Assembly (NCBI GenBank): GCA_945910005.1
Contig: CAMDTW010000240.1
Span: 248,001 to 312,000 of the forward strand
Reading direction: 5' to 3'
DNA: 64,000 nt
Source of the DNA: Isoperla grammatica
Lineage: Eukaryota > Arthropoda > Insecta > Plecoptera > Perlodidae
Position numbers and translations under genes: made by a program
In this document: piece by piece, positions 37,001-48,592 of the stretch
How the letters are laid out: every line of letters begins with the position of its first letter
Numbering within the stretch: position 1 is the first letter of the stretch
Notes under the pieces: generated by a model
Told to the model about the DNA's origin: nothing
Database searches by the model: none
What the model saw: only the letters and a program-made list of their open reading frames with translations

Positions 37001-40000
37001 TCAAGAGTATAATGAAAATGCATAAATTGAGTTTTTTCGTCGTTTTTGGTTAAAATATGCATTAAATATAGAAATTGGCTGATTTTAGTCTATCTACCAC
37101 AAACTTCCAGTTTTAAGAGGAATCTTGCATACGGCTGGGATTCCTAAGGGTTTGAACCAAAGTTGACAAATCGTTGTTTTAGAGCGTTTCAGGCTCCAAT
37201 AAGCACAATTTGTCCATTTCGTCACATTTCGATAACTACTTTAGAAGTTACACCAACCGTTGAAAAATAATAATGTTAGTGTGCATTCTGAAAGAGTATT
37301 ATGAAAATGCCAAAATTGAGTTTTTTCGTCGTTTTTGGTTAAAATATGCATAAAATATAGAAATTGGCTTATTTTAGTATATCTACCACAAACTTCCAGT
37401 TTTAAGAGGAATCTTGCATACGGATGGGATTCCTAAGGGTTTCAACCAAATTGCACAAATCGTTGTTTTAGAGCGTTTCAGGCTCCAATAAGCACAATTT
37501 GTCCATTTCGTCACATTTCGATAATTTCTATAGAAGTTACACCCTCTGTCGAAAAATAAGAATTATAGGTTGCATTCTTAAAGAGTATAATGAAAATGCA
37601 TAAATTGAGTTTTTTCGTCGTTTTTGGTTAAAATATGCATAAAATATAGAAATTGGCTGATTTCAGTCTATCTACCACAAACTTCCAGTTTTAAGAGGAA
37701 TCTTGCATACGGCTGGGATTCCTCAGGGTTTCAACCAAATTGCACAAATCGTAATTTTAGAGCGTTGTAGGCTCTAATAAGCACAATTTGTCCATTTCGT
37801 CACATTTCGATAACTTCTATAGAAGTTACACCCTCCGTCGAAAAATAAGAATTATAGGTTGCATTCTTCAAGAGTATAATGAAAATGCATAAATTGAGTT
37901 TTTTCGTCGTTTTTGGTTAAAATATGCATAAAAAATAGAAATTGGCTGATTTCAGTCTATCTACCACAAACTTCCAGTTTTAAGAGGAATCTTGCATACG
38001 GCCGGGATTCCTAAAAGTTTCAACCAAAATTGACAAATCGTTGTTTTAGAGCGTTTCAGGCTCCAATAAGCACAATTTGTCCATTTCGTCACATTTCGAT
38101 AACTTCTATAGAAGTTACACCCTCCGTCGAAAAATAAGAATTATAGGTTGCATTCTTCAAGAGTATAATGAAAATGCATAAATTGAGTTTTTTCGTCGTT
38201 TTTGGTTAAAATATGCATAAAAAATAGAAATTGGCTGATTTCAGTCTATCTACCACAAACTTCCAGTTTTAAGAGGAATCTTGCATACGGCTGGGATTCC
38301 TAAGGGTTTCAACCAAAGTTGACAAATCGTTGTTTTAGAGCGTTTCAGGCTCCAATAAGCACAATTTGTCCATTTCGTCACATTTCGATAACTTCTATAG
38401 AAGTTACACCCTCCGTCGAAAAATAAGAATTATATGTTGCATTCTTCAAGAGTATAATGAAAATGCATAAATTGAGCTTTTTCGTCGTTTTTGGTTAAAA
38501 TATGCATAAAAAATAGAAATTGGCTGATTTCAGTCTATCTACCACAAACTTCCAGTTTTAAGAGGATCCTGCATACGGCTGGGATTCCTAAGGGTTTCAA
38601 CCAAAGTTGACAAATCGTTGTTTTAGAGCGATTCAGGCTCCAATAAGCACAATTTGTCCATTTCGTCACCTTTCGATAACTACTTTAGAAGTTACACCAA
38701 CCGTTGAAAAATAATAATGTTAGTGTGCATTCTAAAGGAGTATTATGAAAATGCATAAATTGAGTTTTTTTGGCGTTTTTGGTTTAAATATGCATAAAAT
38801 ATAGAAATTGGCTGATTTTAGTCTATCTACCACAAACTTCCAGTTTTAAGAGGAATCTTGCATACGGCTGGGATTCCTAAGGGTTTCAACCAAAGTTGAC
38901 AAATCGTTGTTTTAGAGCGTTTCAGGCTCCAATAAGCACAATTTGTCCATTTCGTTACATTTCGATAACTTCTTTAGAAGTTACACTAACCGTTGAAAAA
39001 TAATAATGTTAGTGTGCATTCTGAAAGAGTATTATGAAAATGCATAAATTGAGTTTTTTGGTCGTTTTTGGTTAAAATATGCATAAAATATAGAAATTGT
39101 CTGATTTTAGTCAATCTACACACAAACTTCCAGTTTTAAGAGGAATCTTGCATACGGCCGGGATTCCTAAGGGTTTCAACCAAAGTTGACAAATCGTAAT
39201 TTTAGAGCGTTGTAGGCTCTAATAAGCACAATTTGTCCATTTCGTCACATTTCGATAACTTCTATAGAAGTTACACCCTCCGTTGAAAAATAAGAATTAT
39301 AGGCTGCAATCTTCAAGAGTATAATGAAAATGCATAAATTGAGTTTTTTCGTTGTTTTTGGTTAAAATTTGCATAAAATATAGAAATTGGCTGATTTTAG
39401 TCTATTTACCACAAACTTCCAGTTTTAAGAGGAATCTTGCATACGGCTGGGATTCCTAAGGTGTTTCAACCAAATTGCACAAATCGTTGTTTTAGAGCGT
39501 TTCAGGCTCCAATAAGCACAATTTGTCCATTTCGTCACATTTCGATAACTTCTATAGTAGTTACACCCTCCGTCGAAAAATAAGAATTATAGGTTGCATT
39601 CTTCAAGAGTATAATAAAAATGCATAAAATTGAGTTTTTTCGTCGTTTTTGGTTAAAATATGCATAAAAAATAGAAATTGGCTGATTTCAGTCTATCTAC
39701 CACAAACTTCCAGTTTTTAAGAGGAATCTTGCATACGGCCGGGGTTCCTAAGGGTTTCAACCAAAGTTTGACAAATCGTTGTTTTAGAGCGTTTCAGGCT
39801 CCAATAAGCACAATTTGTCCATTTCGTCACATTTCGATAACTTCTATAGAAGTTACACCCTCCGTCGAAAAATAAGAATTATAGGTTGCATTCTTCAAGA
39901 GTATAATGAAAATGCATTAATTGAGTTTTTTCGTCGTTTTTGGTTAAAATATGCATAAAAAATAGAAATTGGCTGATTTCAGTCTATCTACCACAAACTT

Positions 40001-41537
40001 TCAGTTTTAAGAGGAATCTTGCATACGGCCGGGATTCCTAAGGGTTTCAACCAAAGTTGACAAATCGTTGTTTTAGAGCGTTTCAGGCTCTAATAAGCAC
40101 AATTTGTCCTTTTCGTCACATTTCGATAACTACTTTAGAAGTTACACCAACCGTTGAAAAATAATAATGTTAGTGTGCATTCTGAAAGAGTATTATGAAA
40201 ATGCATAAATTGAGTTTTTTGGTCGTTTTTGGTTAAAATATGCATAAAATATAGAAATTGGCTGATTTTAGTCTATCTACCACAAACGTCCAGTTTTAAG
40301 AGGAATCTTGCATACGGCTGGGATTCCTAAAGGTTTCAACCAAATTGCACAAATCGTTGTTTTAGAGCGTTTCAGGCTCCAATAAGCACAATTTGTCCAT
40401 TTTGTCACATTTCGATAACTTCTATAGAAGTTACACCCTCCGTCGAAAAATAAGAATTATAGGTTGCATTCTTCAAGATTATAATGAAAATGCATAAATT
40501 GAGTTTTTTCGTCGTTTTTGGTTAAAATATGCATAAAAATTAGAAATTGGCTGATTTCAGTCTATCTACCACAAACTTCCAGTTTAAGAGGAATCTTGCA
40601 TACGGCTGGGATTCCTAAGGGTTTCAACCAAATTGCACAAATCGTTGTTTTAGAGCGTTTCAGGCTCCAATAAGCACAATTTGTCCATTTCGTCACATTT
40701 CGATAACTTCTATAGAAGTTACACCCTCCGTCGAAAAATAAGAATTATAGGTTGCATTCTTCAAGAGTATAATGAAAATGCATAAATTGAGTTTTTTCGT
40801 CGTTTTTGGTTAAAATATGCATAAAAAATAGAAATTGGCTGATTTCAGTCTATCTACCACAAACTTCCAGTTTTAAGAGGAATCTTGCATACGGCCGGGA
40901 TTCCTAAGGGTTTCAACCAAAGTTGAAAAACGTTGTTTTAGAGCGTTTTAGGCTCTAATAAGCACAATTGGTCCTTTTCGTCACATTTCGATAACTACTT
41001 TAGAAGTTACACCAACCGTTGAAAAATAATAATGTTAGTGTGCATTCTGAAAGAGTATTATGAAAATGCATAAATTGAGTTTTTTGGTCGTTTTTGGTTA
41101 AAATATGCATAAAATATAGAAATTGGCTGATTTTAGTCTATCTACCACAAACTTCCAGTTTTAAGAGGAATCTTGCATACGGCTGGGATTCCTAAGGGTT
41201 TCAACCAAATTGCACAAATCGTTGTTTTAGAGCGTTTCAGGCTCCAATAAGCACAATTTGTCCATTTTGTTACATTTCGATAACTTCTATAGAAGTAACA
41301 CCCTCCGTCGAAAAATAAGAATTATAGGTTGCATTCTTCAAGAGTATAATGAAAATGCATAAATTGAGTTTTTTCGTCGTTTTTGGTTAAAATATGCATA
41401 AAAAATAGAAATTGGCTGATTTCAGTCTATCTTCCACAAACTTCCAGTTTTAAGAGGAATCTTGCATACGGCCGGGATTTCTAAGGGTTTCAACCAAAGT
41501 TGACAAATCGTTGTTTTAGAGCGTTTCAGGCTCCAAT
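34025..41537 (+). repeat. HOR unit C2 (26 monomers, 7513 bp)
   Basis: A near-identical tandem copy of C1. Its first monomer is a hybrid: the left end (TTTTGTTACATTTCG) repeats the preceding 33736-type monomer, and from about 34120 it follows C1. One extra monomer lies at about 36505-36793, changing the offset from 7220 to 7509. The stretch 39118-39768 has five one-base insertions relative to C1, and one base is lost near 40573. From 39514 to the end it is also the start of family D. Confidence 0.88.
36505..36793 (+). repeat. Extra monomer in C2 relative to C1
   Basis: After GCATAAAAAATAGAAATTGG, C1 continues CTGATTTCAG (29281) but C2 continues CTGATTTTAG with CACACACTTCCAG and AAGAAGAATC. 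It then enters a monomer with CGATATTTTC and GGTTAAAAAATGC before rejoining C1. The inserted length is one period. The extra sequence resembles A-type monomers 4607 and 19313, so it was probably acquired by exchange with an A-like copy. Ends are approximate. Confidence 0.75.
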
Positions 41538-44500
41538 AAGCACAATTTGTCCATTTCGTCACATTTCGATAACTTCTATAGAAGTTACACCCTCCGTCGA
41601 AAAATAAGAATTATAGGTTGCATTCTTCAAGAGTATAATGAAAATGCATAAATTGAGTTCTTTCGTCGTTTTTGGTTAAAATATGCATAAAAAATAGAAA
41701 TTGGCTGATTTCAGTCTATCTACCACAAACTTCCAGTTTTAAGAGGAATCTTGCATACGGCCGGGATTCCTAAGGGTTTCAACCAAAGTTGACAAATCGT
41801 TGTTTTAGAGCGTTTCAGGCTCCAATAAGCACAATTTGTCCATTTCGTCACATTTCGATAACTTCTTTAGAAGTTACACCCTCCGTTGAAAAATAAAAAT
41901 TATAGGCTGCATTCTTCAAGAGTATAATGAAAATGCATAAATTGAGTTTTTTCGTCGATTTTTAGTTAAAATAGGCATAAAATATAGAAATTGGCTGATT
42001 TCAGTCTATCTACCACAAACTTCCAGTTTTAAGAGGAATCTTGCATACGGCTGGGATTCCTAAGGGTTTCAACCAAAGTTGACAAATCGTTGTTTTAGAG
42101 CGTTTCAGGCTCCAATAAGCACAATTTGTCCATTTCGTTACATTTCGATAACTACTTTAGAAGTTACACCAACCGTTGAAAAATAATAATATTAGTGTGC
42201 ATTCTGAAAGAGTATTATGAAAATGCATAAATTGAGTTTTTTGGTCGTTTTTGGTTAAAATATGCATAAAATATAGAAATTGTCTGATTTTAGTCAATCT
42301 ACCACAAACTTCCAGTTTTAAGAGGAATCTTGCATACGGCCGGGATTCCTAAGGGTTTCAACCAAAGTTGACAAATCGTAATTTTAGAGCGTTCTGGCTC
42401 TAATAAGCACAATTTGTCCATTTCGTCACATTTCGATAACTTCTATAGAAGTAACACCCTCCGTTGAAAAATAAGAATTATAGGCTGCAATCTTCAAGAG
42501 TATAATGAAAATGCATAAATTGAGTTTTTTCGTCGTTTTTGGTTAAAATTTGCATAAAATATAGAAATTGGCTGATTTTAGTCTATTTACCACAAACTTC
42601 CAGTTTTAAGAGGAATCTTGCATACGGCTGGGATTCCTAAGGGTTTCAACCAAATTGCACAAATCGTTGTTTTAGAGCGTTTCAGGCTCCAATAAGCACA
42701 ATTTGTCCATTTCGTCACATTTCGATAACTTCTATAGTAGTTACACCCTCCGTCGAAAAATAAGAATTATAGGTTGCATTCTTCAAGAGTATAATAAAAA
42801 TGCATAAATTGAGTTTTTTCGTCGTTTTTGGTTAAAATATGCATAAAAAATAGAAATGGCTGATTTCAGTCTATCTACCACAAACTTCCAGTTTTAAGAG
42901 GAATCTTGCATACGGCCGGGATTCCTAAGGGTTTCAACCAAAGTTGACAACTCGTTGTTTTAGAGCGTTTCAGGCTCCAATAAGCACAATTTGTCCATTT
43001 CGTCACATTTCGATAACTTCTATAGAAGTTACACCCTCCGTCGAAAAATAAGAATTATAGGTTGCATTCTTCAAGAGTATAATGAAAATGCATAAATTGA
43101 GTTTTTTCGTCGTTTTTGGTTAAAATATGCATAAAAAATAGAAATTGGCTGATTTTAGTCTATCTACCACAAACTTCCAGTTTTAAGAGGAATCTTGCAT
43201 ACGGCCGGGATTCCTAAGGGTTTCAACCAAAGTTGACAAATCGTTGTTTTAGAGCGTTTCAGGCTCTAATAAGCACAATTTGTCCTTTTCGTCACATTTC
43301 GATAACTACTTTAGAAGTTACACCAACCGTTGAAAAATAATAATGTTAGTGTGCATTCTGAAAGAGTATTATGAAAATGCATAAATTGAGTTTTTTGGTC
43401 GTTTTTGGTTAAAATATGCATAAAATATAGAAATTGGCTGATTTTAGTCTATCTACCACAAACGTCCAGTTTTAAGAGGAATCTTGCATACGGCTGGGAT
43501 TCCTAAGGGTTTCAACCAAATTGCACAAATCGTTGTTTTAGAGCGTTTCAGGCTCCAATAAGCACAATTTGTCCATTTTGTCACATTTCGATAACTTCTA
43601 TAGAAGTTACACCCTCCGTCGAAAAATAAGAATTATAGGTTGCATTCTTCAAGAGTATAATGAAAATGCATAAATTGAGTTTTTTCGACGTTTTTGGTTA
43701 AAATATGCATAAAAAATAGAAATTGGCTGATTTCAGTCTATCTACCACAAACTTCCAGTTTTAAGAGGAATCTTGCATACGGCCGGGATTCCTAAGGGTT
43801 TCAACCAAAGTTGACAAATCGTTGAATTAGAGCGTTTCAGGCTCCAATAAGCACAATTTGTCCATTTCGTCACATTTCGATAACTTCTATAGAAGTTACA
43901 CCCTCCGTCGAAAAATAAGAATTATAGGTTGCGTTCTTCAAGAGTATAATGAAAATGCATACATTGAGTTTTTTCGTCGTTTTTGGTTAAAATATGCATA
44001 AAAAATAGAAATTGCCTGATTTAAGTCTATCTACCACAAACTTCCAGTTTTAAGAGGAATCTTGCATACGGCCGGGATTCCTAAGGGTTTCAACCAAAGT
44101 TGACAAATCGTTGTTTTAGAGCGTTTTAGGCTCCAATAAGCACAATTTGTCCATTTCGTCACATTTCGATAACTTCTATAGAAGTTACACCCTCCGTTGA
44201 AAAATAAGAATTATAGGCTGCATTCTTCAAGAGTATAATGAAAATGCGTAAATTGAGTTTTTTCGTCGTTTTTGGTTAAAATATGCATAAAATATAGAAA
44301 TTGGCTGATTTCAGTCTATCTACCACAAACTTCCAGTTTTAAGAGGAATCTTGCATACGGCTGGGATTCCTAAGGGTTTCAACCAAAGTTGACAAATCGT
44401 TGTTTTAGAGCGTTTCAGGCTCCAATAAGCACAATTTGTCCATTTTGTCACATTTCGATAACTTCTATAGAAGTTACACCCTCCGTCGAAAAATAAGAAT

Positions 44501-45299
44501 TATAGGTTGCATTCTTCAAGAGTATAATGAAAATGCATAAATTGAGTTTTTTCGTCGTTTTTGGTTAAAATATGCATAAAATATAGAAATTGGCTGATTT
44601 TAGTCTATCTACCACAAACTTCCAGTTTTAAGAGGAATCTTGCATACGGCTGGGATTCCTAAGGGTTTCAACCAACTTGCACAAATCGTTGTTTTAGAGC
44701 GTTTCAGGCTCCAATAAGCACAATTTGTCCATTTCGTCACATTTCGATAACTTCTATAGAAGTTACACCCTCCGTCGAAAAATAAGAATTATAGGTTACA
44801 TTCTTCAAGACTATAATGAAAATGCATAAATTGAGTTTTTTCATCGTTTTTGGTTAAAATATGCATAAAAAATAGAAATTGGCTGATTTCAGTCAATCTA
44901 CCACAAACTTCCAGTTTTAAGAGGAATCTTGCATACGGCTGGGATTCCTAAGGGTTTCAACCAAAGTTGACAAATCGTTGTTTTAGAGCGTTTCAGGCTC
45001 CAATAAGCGCAATTTGTATATTTCGTCACCTTTCGATAACTACTTTAGAAGTTACACCAACCGTTGAAAAATTATAATGTTAGTGTGCATTCTGAAAGAG
45101 TATTATGAAAATGCATAAATTGAGTTTTTTTGGCGTTTTTGGTTTAAATATGCATAAAATATAGAAATTGGCTGATTTTAGTCTATCTACCACAAACTTC
45201 GGGTTTTAAGAGGAATCTTGCATACGGCTGGGATTCCTAAGGGTTTCAACCAAATTGCACAAATCGTTGTTTTAGAGCGTTTCAGGCTCCAATAAGCAC

Positions 45300-45303
45300 A
45301 ATT
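45300..45303. repeat. Putative target-site duplication, left
   Basis: AATT directly before the element. The uninterrupted monomer reads CACAATTTGTCC, which has a single AATT. The equivalents are 52853-52856 and 62425-62428. Confidence 0.7.
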
Positions 45304-45336
45304 GGACGTAGTTATGCAGAAAGGAACCAACCCACA
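45304..45336 (+). repeat. Left terminal inverted repeat, copy 1
   Basis: 33 bp, starting GGACGTAGTTATGCAG and ending in the CCAACCCACA motif. It is a perfect reverse complement of 46172-46204. Confidence 0.88.
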
Positions 45337-45484
45337 AATATTTTTTTTTTGAGAAAAATAGTTCCAAGCATCGACAATAGAGGCCTCCAAGTATGTGTTA
45401 ATTCCCAACTTAGTATTATATATGTGCTGCCTTCTATACGCACCAGAACCAACCCACACAAGAAAATTCAACATTTCGTATTTT

Positions 45485-45519
45485 GCAGAAAGGAACCAAC
45501 CCACTTGGTTCTTTTCTGC
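45485..45519. repeat. Internal hairpin 1 of the element
   Basis: Arms GCAGAAAGGAACCAA and TTGGTTCTTTTCTGC (15 bp, one mismatch that would be a G-U pair in RNA) with a CCCAC loop. The left arm is the same motif as the TIR, so this looks like a small fold-back of the terminus. The equivalents are 53038-53072 and 62610-62644. Confidence 0.83.
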
Positions 45520-45559
45520 TACCGGTAGGCTACACAAGAAATCCTACATTTCGTATTTT

Positions 45560-45594
45560 GCAGAAAGGAACCAACCCACTTGGTTCTTTTCTGC
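45560..45594. repeat. Internal hairpin 2 of the element
   Basis: The same arms and loop as hairpin 1, 75 bp downstream. The equivalents are 53113-53147 and 62685-62719; in copy 3 the loop is CCAAC. Confidence 0.83.
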
Positions 45595-46171
45595 TTAATG
45601 TAAGATTGAGAATGCAACAATTTATGTTTCTTTCCATTCTGATCATTATATTTTGTTGTTGTTGTTTTCAGAACATTTATATTTTTTAAATGTGATTTTA
45701 AGGATAGAAAGAAGAATCCCATATCTATCTATAAACCCAAAGTTCGGCCGGATGTTTATGTTGAAAGCAGAGTAGGAAGCCGTTGCAATTATTGAGGTTA
45801 ATGTTACAAAAATGGAAGCATGGCGGGATTGAAAGTTAAATTAATCCACATATATAAAAACTACTACCTATTCATTTTTAAATCCTAATATATCACTTTT
45901 TGTCAAACTTTATTTCATAAAATATAGTAAAAGCAAAGGAACCAACCCACATTTTATTTTTTGTAGTTGACTTATCCTAGTAAGCAGAAAGGAACCAACC
46001 AACATTTTTCGTATTAGCAACCAAAATACAAATATTTTTGGAAATATTTTCGTCTCCTTAAATTTACATAAAACTAGTGTATTTAACATGATTTTGTAGA
46101 TATCGTGGGGTTAATGCAGATTTTATGATAAGAAGTAATACTAGAACCGCTGTAACTATTTTTCAGATATG

Positions 46172-46204
46172 TGTGGGTTGGTTCCTTTCTGCATAACTAC
46201 GTCC
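46172..46204 (-). repeat. Right terminal inverted repeat, copy 1
   Basis: 33 bp, starting TGTGGGTTGGTTCC and ending ACTACGTCC. It matches the left end without mismatch, so this copy keeps the ancestral terminus. Confidence 0.88.
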
Positions 46205-46208
46205 AATT
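46205..46208. repeat. Putative target-site duplication, right
   Basis: AATT directly after the element, followed by TGTCCATTTCG of the monomer. The equivalents are 53757-53760 and 63329-63332. Confidence 0.7.
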
Positions 46209-48580
46209 TGTCCATTTCGTCACATTTCGATAACTTCTATAGAAGTTACACCCTCCGTTGAAAAATAAGAATTATATTTTGCATTCTTCAAGAGTATTAT
46301 GAAAATGCATAAATTGAGTTTTTTGGTCGTTTTTGGTTAAAATATGGATAAAATATAGAAATTGGCTGATTTCAGTCTATCTACCACAAACTTCGAGTTT
46401 TAAGAGGAATCTTGCATACAGCTGGGATTCCTAAGTGTTTCAACCAAAGTTGACAAATCGTTGTTTAAGAGCGTTTCAGGCTCCAATAAGCACAATTTGT
46501 CCATCTCGTCACATTTCGATTACTTCTATAGAAGTTACACCCTCCGTTGAAACATAAGAATTATAGGCTGCATTCTTCAAGAGTATAATGAAAATGCATA
46601 AATTGAGTTTTTTCGTCGTTTTTGGTTAAAATATGCATAAAATATAGAAATTGGCTGATTTTAGTCGATCTACAACAAACTTCCAGTTTTAAGAGGAATC
46701 TTGCATACGGCTTGGATTCCTAAGGGTTTCAACCAAATTGCACAAATCGTTGTTTTAGAGCGTTTCAGGCTCCAATAAGCACACTTTGTCCATTTCGTCA
46801 CATTTCGATAACTTCTATAGAAGTTACACCCTCCGTCGAAAAATAAGAATTATAGGTTGCATTCTTCAAGAGTATAATGAAAATGCATAAATTGAGTTTT
46901 TTCGTCGTTTTTGGTTAAAATATGCATAAAAAATAGAAATTGGCTGATTTCAGTCTATCTACCACAAACTTCCAGTTTTAAGAGGAATCTTGCATACGGC
47001 CGGGATTCCTAAGGGTTTCAACCAAAGTTGACAAATCGTTGTTTTAGAGCGTTTCAGGCTCCAATAAGCACAATTTGTCCATTTCGTCACATTTCGATAA
47101 CTTCTATAGAAGTTACACCCTCCGTCGAAAAATAAGAATTATAGGTTGCATTCTTCAAGAGTATAATGAAAATGCATTCATTGAGTTTTTTCGTCGTTTT
47201 TGGTTAAAATATGCATACAAAATAGAAATTGGCTGATTTCAGTCTATCTACCACAAACTTTCAGTTTTAAGAGGAATCTTGCATACGGCCGGGATTCCTA
47301 AGGGTTTCAACCAAAGTTGACAAATCGTTGTTTTAGAGCGTTTCAGGCTCTAATAAGCACAATTTGTCCTTTTCGTCACATTTCGATAACTACTTTAGAA
47401 GTTACACCAACCGTTGAAAAATAATAATGTTAGTGTGCATTCTGAAAGAGTATTATGAAAATGCATAAATTGAGTTTTTTTGGTCGTTTTTGGTTAAAAT
47501 ATGCATAAAATATAGAAATTGGCTGATTTTAGTCTATCTACCACAAACGTCCACTTTTAAGAGGAATCTTGCATACGGCTGGGATTCCTAAAGGTTTCAA
47601 CCAAATTGCACAAATCGTTGTTTTAGAGCGTTTCAGGCTCCAATAAGCACAATTTGTCCATTTTGTCACATTTCGATAACTTCTATAGAAGTTACACCCT
47701 CCGTCGAAAAATAAGAATTATAGGTTGCATTCTTCAAGAGTATAATGAAAATGCATAAATTGAGTTTTTTCGTCGTTTTTGGTTAAAATATGCATAAAAA
47801 ATAGAAATTGGCTGATTTCAGTCTATCTACCACAAACTTCCAGTTTTAAGAGGAATCTTGCATACGGCTGGGATTCCTAAGAGTTTCAACCAAATTGCAC
47901 AAATCGTTGTTTTAGAGCGTTTCAGGCTCCAATAAGCACAATTTGTCCATTTCGTCACATTTCGATAACTTCTATAGAAGTTACACCCTCCGTCGAAAAA
48001 TAAGAATTATAGGTTGCATTCTTCAAGAGTATAATAAAAATGCATAAATTGAGTTTTTTCGTCGTTTTTGGTTAAAATATGCATAAAAAATAGAAATTGG
48101 CTGATTTCAGTCTATCTACCACAATCTTCCAGTTTTAAGAGGAATCTTGCATACGGCCGGGATTCCTAAGGGTTTCAACCAAAGTTGACAAATCGTTGTT
48201 TTAAAGCGTTTCAGGCTCCAATAAGCACAATTTGTCCATTTCGTCACATTTCGATAACTTCTATAGAAGTTACACCCTCCGTCGAAAAATAAGAATTATA
48301 GGTTGCATTCTTCAAGAGTATAATGAAAATGCATAAATTGAGTTTTTTCGTCGTTTTTGGTTAAAATATGCATAAAAAATAGAAATTGGCTGATTTCAGT
48401 CTATCTACCACAAACTTCCAGTTTTAAGAGGAATCTTGCATACGGCCGGGATTCCTAAGGGTTTCAACCAAAGTTGAAAAACGTTGTTTTAGAGCGTTTC
48501 AGGCTCTAATAAGCACAATTGGTCCTTTTCGTCACATTTCGATAACTACTTTAGAAGTTACACCAACCGTTGAAAAATAA

Positions 48581-48592
48581 GAATTATAGGCT
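48581..48592 (+). repeat. Class I patch in a class II monomer
   Basis: The monomer is class II on both sides (ACTACTTTAGAAG and CACCAACCGTTG before, ATTCTGAAAGAG after). In between it carries GAATTATAGGCT, the class I sequence, in place of TAATGTTAGTGT. The paralogous monomers at 33445 and about 40960 have the class II form. This is a likely short gene-conversion tract. Confidence 0.8.

Larger units (their letters stand above)
45456..45599 (+). repeat. Two-copy 75-bp direct repeat inside the element
   Basis: ACATTTCGTATTTTGCAG occurs at 45471 and 45546. Each copy starts ACACAAGAAA and ends in the TTGGTTCTTTTCTGC arm; a one-base indel separates their left parts. The second copy lacks the ACCGGTAGGC segment. 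It recurs in the other elements at about 53009-53152 and 62581-62724. The repeat explains why three overlapping short open frames appear here in every element copy. Confidence 0.85.
45304..46204. mobile_element. Non-autonomous TIR element, copy 1 (901 bp)
   Basis: This is non-satellite sequence with 33-bp perfect terminal inverted repeats beginning GGACGTAGTTATGCAG, flanked by AATT on both sides (45300-45303 and 46205-46208). The motif GCAGAAAGGAACCAACCCA lies in both termini and again internally at 45485 and 45560. Near-copies lie at 45442 (partial), 45933 and 45984. The interior is AT-rich with a run of ten T near 45341 and GTTGTTGTTGTT near 45655. No open frame longer than about 70 codons lies wholly inside, and none resembles a transposase, so it would need one supplied in trans. 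Size, TIRs and a short target duplication fit a MITE-like DNA transposon. The superfamily is not assigned, because AATT is itself palindromic and the duplication could be read as 4 bp (ends GG/CC), 2 bp or none. Confidence 0.85.
45294..46487 (+). repeat. Host monomer interrupted by the element (D1)
   Basis: The monomer begins AAGCACAATT and resumes after the element with AATTTGTCCATTTCG. Removing the 901-bp element and one AATT copy leaves exactly 289 bp, the standard length. The rest has the TTATATTTTGCATTC mosaic signature of monomer 4033. The equivalent hosts begin at 52847 and 62419. Confidence 0.88.
39514..46776 (+). repeat. HOR unit D1 (22 monomers plus inserted element)
   Basis: D1 aligns to D2 at an offset of 7260-7263 up to about 40380, and at 7551-7553 later, because D2 has one more monomer near 47934-48510. 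Shared markers include TTGAAAAACGTTG (40924 and 48475), TTGAGTTCTTTCG, CGTCGATTTTTAGTT (41953 and 49504), AATAATATTAGTG, GGTTGCGTTC, TTCGACGTTTTTGG (43686 and 51239) and CGTTGAATTAGAG. The order from 42117 to about 43640 also matches C1 31425 onward (offset about 10692), linking D to C. Confidence 0.86.

Noticed and set aside
39678..39875. Plus-strand open frame of 65 codons
   Set aside because: It exists only because of clustered one-base insertions in satellite sequence, which are likely consensus errors.
45341..45352. T-run in the element taken as a retroposon tail
   Set aside because: It is internal, next to the left inverted repeat, and the element has inverted termini, so a reverse-transcribed origin is not supported.
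45187..45537. Minus-strand 116-codon open frame, repeated at 52740-53090 and 62312-62662
   Set aside because: It crosses the element-satellite junction, joining element sequence to satellite sequence. Its conservation in three copies follows from copying of the D unit, and it has no recognisable domain.
45655..45668. GTT microsatellite in the element
   Set aside because: Only four or so units, the same in all three copies; no sign of expansion.
45395..45722. Overlapping 67-73 codon open frames on both strands inside the element
   Set aside because: They lie on the 75-bp direct repeat and hairpins, and overlap one another on both strands. No transposase motif is visible.
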